This document shows positions 31,140-36,001 of a DNA stretch of 36,001 bases, one piece after another (positions within the stretch are counted from its first letter, which is position 1; each line of letters starts with the position of its first letter). The DNA is from an uncultured Johnsonella sp. GTDB taxonomy: Bacteria > Bacillota > Clostridia > Lachnospirales > Lachnospiraceae. The stretch lies in NCBI GenBank assembly GCA_900766185.1, contig CAAFUL010000036.1, positions 1 to 36,001 of the forward strand, in the 5' to 3' direction. The position numbers and the translations under genes are program-made. The notes under the pieces are model-generated. The model ran no database searches. It was not told where the DNA came from and was given only the letters and a program-made list of their open reading frames with translations.

Positions 31140-33293
31140 ATGACAGAAACGGATGATCTGAAGTTCATAGATAGTCCTAAAAATTTTATAAACAGAGAAT
31201 TATCATGGTTGGAATTCAATAAAAGAGTATTAAAAGAAGCTAAGGACAGAGAGGTGAAGTTATTTGAGAGGTTAAAATTCCTGGCTATCACCGCCTCCAA
31301 TCTGGATGAGTTTTTTATGGTAAGAGTTGCTTCTCTTAAAGATATGGTAGCAGCAGGTTACAATAAAGAAGATATATCGGGGCTTACTCCCAAGAAGCAA
31401 TTAGAGGAGATAGCACTTATAAGTCATGAATTTATGGATATGCAATACCATATATATAACCGAAGCTTAAGACCTGCCCTGTCGAAGGTCGGTTTAAGGA
31501 TCATTACAAAACATGAGAAACTTTCCGAGAGCGAAGCTGTTTATCTTGATAATTATTTTAAGGAGGCTATATATCCGGTACTTACGCCTATGGCGGTGGA
31601 TGCCTCAAGACCTTTTCCTCTGATAAGTAACAAAAGCCTGAATATAGCGGCTTTGATCAAGAAAAAAGAAGGCTCATGGTATAAAACAAAGCCGGTTAAG
31701 CAAAAAAATAAAAAAAAGGACAGTTACAAGGGATATGTCGGAGAAGGACTCGACTTTGCCGTAGTAAAAGTACCCTCAGTACTGCCCCGAGTTATAGAAA
31801 TACCTCAAAAATACAGTTCAAAGCCTGAAAAAAGTCTTATATTTTTGGAGGAACTTATAGAAAAGCATATTGATATGCTGTTCCTAAACTATGATGTTAT
31901 AGCCATGCATCCTTTTAGAATTATGAGAAATGCCGAACTTGACCTTGATGAGGAGGATGCGGCTGATCTTTTGGAAGAAATCAAAAAAGGGCTTAAGAAC
32001 AGGCGTTGGGGCGAGACTATAAGGCTTGATGTGGAAAAGGGTATAGATAAAAGGCTGCTAAAAATATTAAAAAAGGAACTGGAATTAAGCGGCAATGACA
32101 TATATTACATAAAAGGAGCCTTGGATTTAAGGGCGTTGATGGAGATATATAAGCTTGAGGGCTTTGAGGAGTTTAAGAATAAGGTTTATAAGCCTGCTCC
32201 TGTCAAAAAGCTTTCAAATGAGGATGATATCTTTACTAATATAAAAAAATCAGATATACTATTAAGTCATCCGTATCAAAGTTTTGATTATGTTACAGAT
32301 TTTGTAAGGGCAGCCGCTTATGATAAAGATGTACTGGCAATAAAACAGACCCTATACAGGGTAAGCGGCAACTCACCCATAATAGCAGCACTTGAAAAGG
32401 CGGCTGAGCAGGGAAAACAGGTAACGGTTTTGGTAGAGCTTAAGGCAAGGTTTGATGAGGAAAATAATATCAATTGGGCTATAAAGCTTGAAAAAGCCGG
32501 TTGTCATGTGATATATGGTTTGCTTGGGCTTAAGGTACATAGCAAGATAACTTTGGTGCTTAGAAAAGAAGAGTCGGGCATAAGAGAGTATGTGCATTTG
32601 GCTACAGGTAACTATAATGACAGTACCGCAAAACTCTATACCGATTTCGGTATGTTTACCTGCAGGCAGGACATAGGGCAGGACGCCATAGCAGTGTTTA
32701 ATATGCTTAGCGGTTATTCAAAGCCTAAGGGGTTTAATAAACTTATATTAGCGCCGATATGGATGAAAAAAGAATTTATAGAAATGATAGAAAGCCTTAC
32801 CGATGAAAGTCTAAAAGGCAAGGACACAAGAATAATCGCAAAGATGAATTCTTTGTCAGACAAAGAAATTATACTGTCACTTTACAGGGCAAGTATGGCA
32901 GGGGTGAAAATAGATCTTATAGTAAGAGGAATCTGCTGCCTAAGACCCGGTATAAAGGGAATCAGTGATAATATAAGAGTTCGTTCCATTATAGGTAATT
33001 TTCTTGAGCATGCAAGAGTATTTTATTTTAAGACGGAGGAGAATGAGTGTATATACCTTGGAAGTGCGGACTGGATGCATAGAAATTTAGAAAAAAGAGT
33101 GGAAATAGTATTTCCGGTGGAAGATGAGAATATAAAGAGTGAAATTAAGCATTATCTTGATTTGCAATTAGATGATAATGTAAAAAGTCATATGCTTGAT
33201 TTTGAAGGAGAGTATAAAAAAGTAAAACACAGGGGTAGAGATAAGATTTGTGCACAGAGTATACTTTCAAAAGAAGCATGGGAATCTATATAG
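31140..33293 (+). CDS. ppk: Polyphosphate kinase 1
   Basis: 717 residues, full length for PPK1, which polymerises the gamma phosphate of ATP into inorganic polyphosphate. NRELSWLEFNKRVL (about 18-31) opens the N domain. The two active-site histidines are His467 (in LKVHSKITLV, the autophosphorylated one) and His624 (in FLEHARVFYF), each in a phospholipase-D-like lobe. RVEIVFPVED near the end is also typical. It begins 43 bases after pheA with GAGGTAA, and ends 15 bases before the O-antigen-ligase-like gene, so it may be co-transcribed with both. No functional link to the glycan is established. Confidence 0.95.
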   Translation: MTETDDLKFIDSPKNFINRELSWLEFNKRVLKEAKDREVKLFERLKFLAITASNLDEFFMVRVASLKDMVAAGYNKEDISGLTPKKQLEEIALISHEFMDMQYHIYNRSLRPALSKVGLRIITKHEKLSESEAVYLDNYFKEAIYPVLTPMAVDASRPFPLISNKSLNIAALIKKKEGSWYKTKPVKQKNKKKDSYKGYVGEGLDFAVVKVPSVLPRVIEIPQKYSSKPEKSLIFLEELIEKHIDMLFLNYDVIAMHPFRIMRNAELDLDEEDAADLLEEIKKGLKNRRWGETIRLDVEKGIDKRLLKILKKELELSGNDIYYIKGALDLRALMEIYKLEGFEEFKNKVYKPAPVKKLSNEDDIFTNIKKSDILLSHPYQSFDYVTDFVRAAAYDKDVLAIKQTLYRVSGNSPIIAALEKAAEQGKQVTVLVELKARFDEENNINWAIKLEKAGCHVIYGLLGLKVHSKITLVLRKEESGIREYVHLATGNYNDSTAKLYTDFGMFTCRQDIGQDAIAVFNMLSGYSKPKGFNKLILAPIWMKKEFIEMIESLTDESLKGKDTRIIAKMNSLSDKEIILSLYRASMAGVKIDLIVRGICCLRPGIKGISDNIRVRSIIGNFLEHARVFYFKTEENECIYLGSADWMHRNLEKRVEIVFPVEDENIKSEIKHYLDLQLDDNVKSHMLDFEGEYKKVKHRGRDKICAQSILSKEAWESI

Positions 33294-33308
33294 GAGAGGA
33301 GTAAGGGG

Positions 33309-34940
33309 ATGAAGAGTACGAAGAGTACGATAAAGAAAGCGAAAACAAGTTATTTGCAAAAAGATGATTTGGGGCTTTCAGAGATTTGGTTATGGGGAAT
33401 GTTTGTAATATTTCCGCTGATGTATCATGACCATTATTTTGATATATTGGAGACAAAATTTACTACTTTTGTAGTTTTAAGTTTAGGACTTATAATACTG
33501 TTTTCTTTATATAAGCTGATGTCCTACTTTTTAAAAGAAGGTGCGGGAAGAGTAAGTTATATAGATTTATTAAAAAATAATTTTGATATCATAGATATAA
33601 GTATGCTTATTTTTATACTTACATCCATAATATCAACTTTGACTGCGGCTCCCTATATAAATGAGGCATTTTGGGGAAATGAAGGCAGGCATACGGGTTT
33701 GTTTTTATTACTCTTATATGTGCTTTGCTTTTTTATAGTAAGCAGGTATCTGGAGTTTAAGCCTCACTTTATTAAGGCATTTCTTATCGTGGGATTTTTG
33801 ATGTGCTTATTCGGTATAACGGATTACTTTAATATGGATCTACTGGGATTTAAAAGAAAGATGCAGGAAGAGCAGGTTCATCTTTTTACATCCACCATAG
33901 GAAATATCAATACCTACACTACCTTTGTAGGTTTTATAATAAGTCTGTCGGCAACACTATATATATTTACAAATGATAAGAAAAAAGAAGAGCTTAAAAA
34001 GTCATTATCGTATTATATATGTACCGTAGTAGGTTTTATGGCACTTACTATGGGAAAGTCGGATAACGGTTATCTTACAATTATAATGCTTTTTATGTCC
34101 TTACCTTTATTCGCTTTTGCAAGTATAGATAAACTTAGAAGATATTTCACCATACTTGCAAGTTATGTAAGTGTTATCAAGATAATACAGCTGATTGAAA
34201 CGGTTATGGGAGATAGGGTATCAAAGATTGAAGGACTTTATACTTATATAGTAAAATTTCCCTATTTAACTTTAGCAGTTATAGTACTTTGGATAATTTC
34301 AGTCCTGATTTTTGTGCTGGAATACAGGAAGACCGTAATTGAAAGAGGATCTGAAAAAATTAAATCGGCAAAGCTTCTTACTATTATATGGTCAGGGTTT
34401 ATAATACTTGCCTCAACAGTCGGTTTATTTGTGATATACAAAGTAAACATGGGAGAACTGGTTATAAATAATCCCATAATTGAATACCTTAAGTTTGATG
34501 ACAGTTGGGGAACTTTCAGAGGCTATATATGGAGAGCCTGTATAGAAGAGTATAATAAACTCAGTTTTATACATAAGATATTCGGTACCGGACCCGATAC
34601 CTTCGGCATATATATGGTTAAGGATATGGTAAGGCAGAATGATATGTTTACCGTTACAGGTCAGATATTTGATTCTGCACATAACGAATATCTTCAATAT
34701 CTTTTTACTATAGGACCGATAGGTTTAGCGGCATATCTGACAGCGCTTTTATCAACAGTATATGCTCTTATAAAAAACGGACTTGATAATAAATATATGG
34801 TGGCTATAGCAATGCTTATCATGTGTTATATGTCTCAAGCGGTAGTTAATATTAACCTTCCTATAAGTACACCTATTTTTTGGGCATTTCTGATGATAGC
34901 TAAGGCAATGCTCAGAAAAGAAAGCACAAAGTCAAAATAA
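33309..34940 (+). CDS. O-antigen ligase-like (Wzy/WaaL superfamily) membrane protein
   Basis: 543 residues, about twelve membrane helices with one long extracellular loop in the C-terminal half. That loop has FGTGPDTFGIYMV and, further on, DSAHNEYLQYLFTIGPIGL, the HN..L block of the Wzy_C/O-antigen-ligase family. Such enzymes polymerise lipid-linked repeat units or transfer glycan to an acceptor. It follows ppk by 15 bases with GGAGAGGAG upstream, and precedes the cell-wall-binding protein by 16 bases. Because the glycan locus uses an ABC exporter, a ligase joining exported glycan to a surface acceptor is a reasonable inference, but polymerase or unrelated roles are possible. Confidence 0.82.
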   Translation: MKSTKSTIKKAKTSYLQKDDLGLSEIWLWGMFVIFPLMYHDHYFDILETKFTTFVVLSLGLIILFSLYKLMSYFLKEGAGRVSYIDLLKNNFDIIDISMLIFILTSIISTLTAAPYINEAFWGNEGRHTGLFLLLLYVLCFFIVSRYLEFKPHFIKAFLIVGFLMCLFGITDYFNMDLLGFKRKMQEEQVHLFTSTIGNINTYTTFVGFIISLSATLYIFTNDKKKEELKKSLSYYICTVVGFMALTMGKSDNGYLTIIMLFMSLPLFAFASIDKLRRYFTILASYVSVIKIIQLIETVMGDRVSKIEGLYTYIVKFPYLTLAVIVLWIISVLIFVLEYRKTVIERGSEKIKSAKLLTIIWSGFIILASTVGLFVIYKVNMGELVINNPIIEYLKFDDSWGTFRGYIWRACIEEYNKLSFIHKIFGTGPDTFGIYMVKDMVRQNDMFTVTGQIFDSAHNEYLQYLFTIGPIGLAAYLTALLSTVYALIKNGLDNKYMVAIAMLIMCYMSQAVVNINLPISTPIFWAFLMIAKAMLRKESTKSK

Positions 34941-34956
34941 AGAAAGGAGTTTATTT

Positions 34957-35577
34957 ATGAGAAAAATAAATTCAATATTAAAAGCAGCAGTTTTAGCAAT
35001 GGTTCTTCCTGTAGTTATACCGGCAGGAATCAAAGTGGCAAATTTATCAATTGGCTCAAGTATAATAGCCAATGCAGCAACACCGGGTAATGCAACACCG
35101 GGTAATGCAACTCAAAGTAACGGCGACCGTGGTGGAAGCGGCGGCGGTGGTGGTTCAAGCAGACAAGGTGCTTCAGGAGCGGGATCTACCACAGGTAACG
35201 GATCAATAAACAGATCAAATGTAGGAACATGGGTACAGGATGATAAAGGATGGTGGTACAAAGGTGCCAACGGAAGTTATCCTAAGTACATGTGGATGGA
35301 GATCGCTTATGACGGTCAGACTGATTGGTACTATTTTGATGAGCAGGGATATATGCTCACAGGTTGGAGAAATATAAATGATAAGTGGTATTATCTCTTT
35401 GAGAAGACCGGCGGTAGAGCCGTAAAGGGCGCTATGGCAAAGGGATGGATAGAGATAAACGGTAAGTGGTATTATTTATATGAGAGGAGAGAGGGAGATA
35501 ATCCTGAAGGCTCTTTAGCAGTAAATACCACTATTGGTGGATATCGTGTTGATGGAAACGGTGTATGGGTACAATAG
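34957..35577 (+). CDS. Secreted cell-wall-binding repeat protein
   Basis: 206 residues. Residues 1-40 are a signal peptide (MRKINSILKAAVLAMV..., cleavage probably after ANA). A mature low-complexity linker follows, with ATPGNATPGNATQSN then Gly/Ser-rich sequence (about 41-85). The C-terminal 110 residues hold choline-binding-like repeats: WVQDDKGWWYK, DWYYFDEQGYMLTGW, KWYYLFEKTGGRAVKGAMAKGW and KWYYLYERRE, ending in GNGVWVQ. Such repeats bind cell-wall teichoic-acid choline or other wall glycans. There is no enzymatic domain, so it is a surface or secreted adhesin/anchor. Shares a presumed operon with the O-antigen-ligase-like gene (16-base gap), and its repeats could bind the glycan, which is speculation. 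Confidence 0.85.
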   Translation: MRKINSILKAAVLAMVLPVVIPAGIKVANLSIGSSIIANAATPGNATPGNATQSNGDRGGSGGGGGSSRQGASGAGSTTGNGSINRSNVGTWVQDDKGWWYKGANGSYPKYMWMEIAYDGQTDWYYFDEQGYMLTGWRNINDKWYYLFEKTGGRAVKGAMAKGWIEINGKWYYLYERREGDNPEGSLAVNTTIGGYRVDGNGVWVQ

Positions 35578-35710
35578 AGTACTGTTTATGTAGATTGTAA
35601 TATATTGTAGTGGATTATACGCTATGATATAAGGAGATATGAAACCTCATTGCGGTTTAATCTTACTCAAAACTCTTTAAAGCTTTGACAAGTTTAAATA
35701 GATCAAGGAC

Positions 35711-35743
35711 GCACTCTTTCGTTAATAAGCAGCGAGAGGGCGC
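35711..35743. repeat. Imperfect hairpin in the terminal intergenic region
   Basis: Positions 35711-35721 and 35733-35743 pair in 10 of 11 positions if G:U is allowed (GCACTCTTTCG with CGAGAGGGCGC), around an 11-base loop. The motif is more GC-rich than its surroundings and faintly resembles the reverse strand of 62-92, so it may be a dispersed element. No gene is assigned to 35578-36001. Confidence 0.4.
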
Positions 35744-35802
35744 AAAGCAGCCGGAGTCTGTTAAAATTGTAGTTTGCTTTGTAGGGGTGGGTGAGTCAGA
35801 GA

Positions 35803-35851
35803 TTGACTTGCAGTGGGGTTTCTTTATGTTTATCTTATTTGACTTGCAGTG
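35803..35851 (+). repeat. 13-bp direct repeat, 36-base period
   Basis: TTGACTTGCAGTG occurs at 35803-35815 and again at 35839-35851. It could be a regulatory operator or a duplication; only two copies are seen. Confidence 0.6.
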
Positions 35852-35947
35852 TAATTATGTTATTTGATCGTATTGCGATCATGGCTGTGTGAATCAAAGT
35901 CTGTAAATTCTAACTTTCGGACTTCTATGATAAGTATTATTTTAAGG

Positions 35948-35970
35948 CGAATGCCATCATTTGGCATTCG
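35948..35970. terminator. Hairpin near the window end
   Basis: CGAATGCCA (35948-35956) pairs exactly with TGGCATTCG (35962-35970) across a 5-base loop. It is followed only by TCCTTATT rather than a true T-run, so it may be a weak bidirectional terminator. A smaller TGATCG/CGATCA hairpin lies at 35865-35881. Confidence 0.4.
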
Positions 35971-36001
35971 TCCTTATTGATATAATTATCAAAAAATCAG
36001 A

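Noticed and set aside
35639..35683. Short ATG frame after AAGGAG at 35631
   Set aside because: Only 13 codons and a 2-base spacing from the ribosome-site-like sequence; no supporting context.
35685..35867. A 60-residue plus-strand open frame in the terminal intergenic region
   Set aside because: Starts at a non-ATG codon without a ribosome site, runs through the hairpin and both direct repeats, and has no recognisable features.

Overview
The window comes from an AT-rich, low-GC Gram-positive genome, most likely a Clostridia/Lachnospiraceae member. This is inferred from strong AGGAGG-type ribosome binding sites, sigma-A-like promoters with 17-base spacers, a class of glycine/tryptophan-rich cell-wall-binding repeat protein, and an ATPGN-repeat linker that I associate with oral Lachnospiraceae such as Lachnoanaerobaculum. 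The genus is a guess from memory, not a search.

Region 1 (1-3600, minus strand): a cobalt ECF-type transporter in the order cbiQ-cbiO-cbiM-cbiN, preceded by a clear cobalamin riboswitch and a promoter. Region 2 (3600-7760, minus strand): an anchored extracellular Ig-like protein with its own promoter, then (transcribed from 7621 leftwards) an acyltransferase, an HddC-GmhB fusion enzyme and a small-molecule exporter-like membrane protein. Region 3 (7760-25450, plus strand): a large surface-glycan locus transcribed divergently from region 2. It has hddA, three GT2 glycosyltransferase domains, a Wzm-type ABC permease, a very unusual Wzt-type ATPase fused to a nucleotidyltransferase and a small-molecule kinase, a small HAD phosphatase, a WbqC protein, two DegT-fold PLP enzymes, an ATP-grasp/HAD fusion, two paralogous GT9-like domains (one alone, one fused to a GT2), a sugar-phosphate isomerase, gmhA and two acyltransferases. 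Region 4 (25450-36001, plus strand): housekeeping and envelope genes: clpB, plsC, a flavodoxin, bifunctional pheA, ppk, an O-antigen-ligase-like membrane protein and a secreted cell-wall-binding repeat protein.

Together regions 2 and 3 encode all four steps from sedoheptulose 7-phosphate to GDP-D-glycero-D-manno-heptose (GmhA, HddA, GmhB, HddC), plus amino-sugar, acylation and export functions. The inferred product is a heptose-containing surface polysaccharide exported by a Wzm/Wzt transporter. The most unusual element is the three-domain Wzt fusion, which physically links the export motor to the enzymes that would activate a phospho-substituent. A second theme is a dispersed intergenic repeat (core GTTACAGTTTAGG...CTTCGTCAAA) found at the junctions of the glycan locus (3601, 7789, 23228, 23523, 25634) but not seen inside its long operon.

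No tRNA, rRNA, CRISPR array or intact transposase was recognised.
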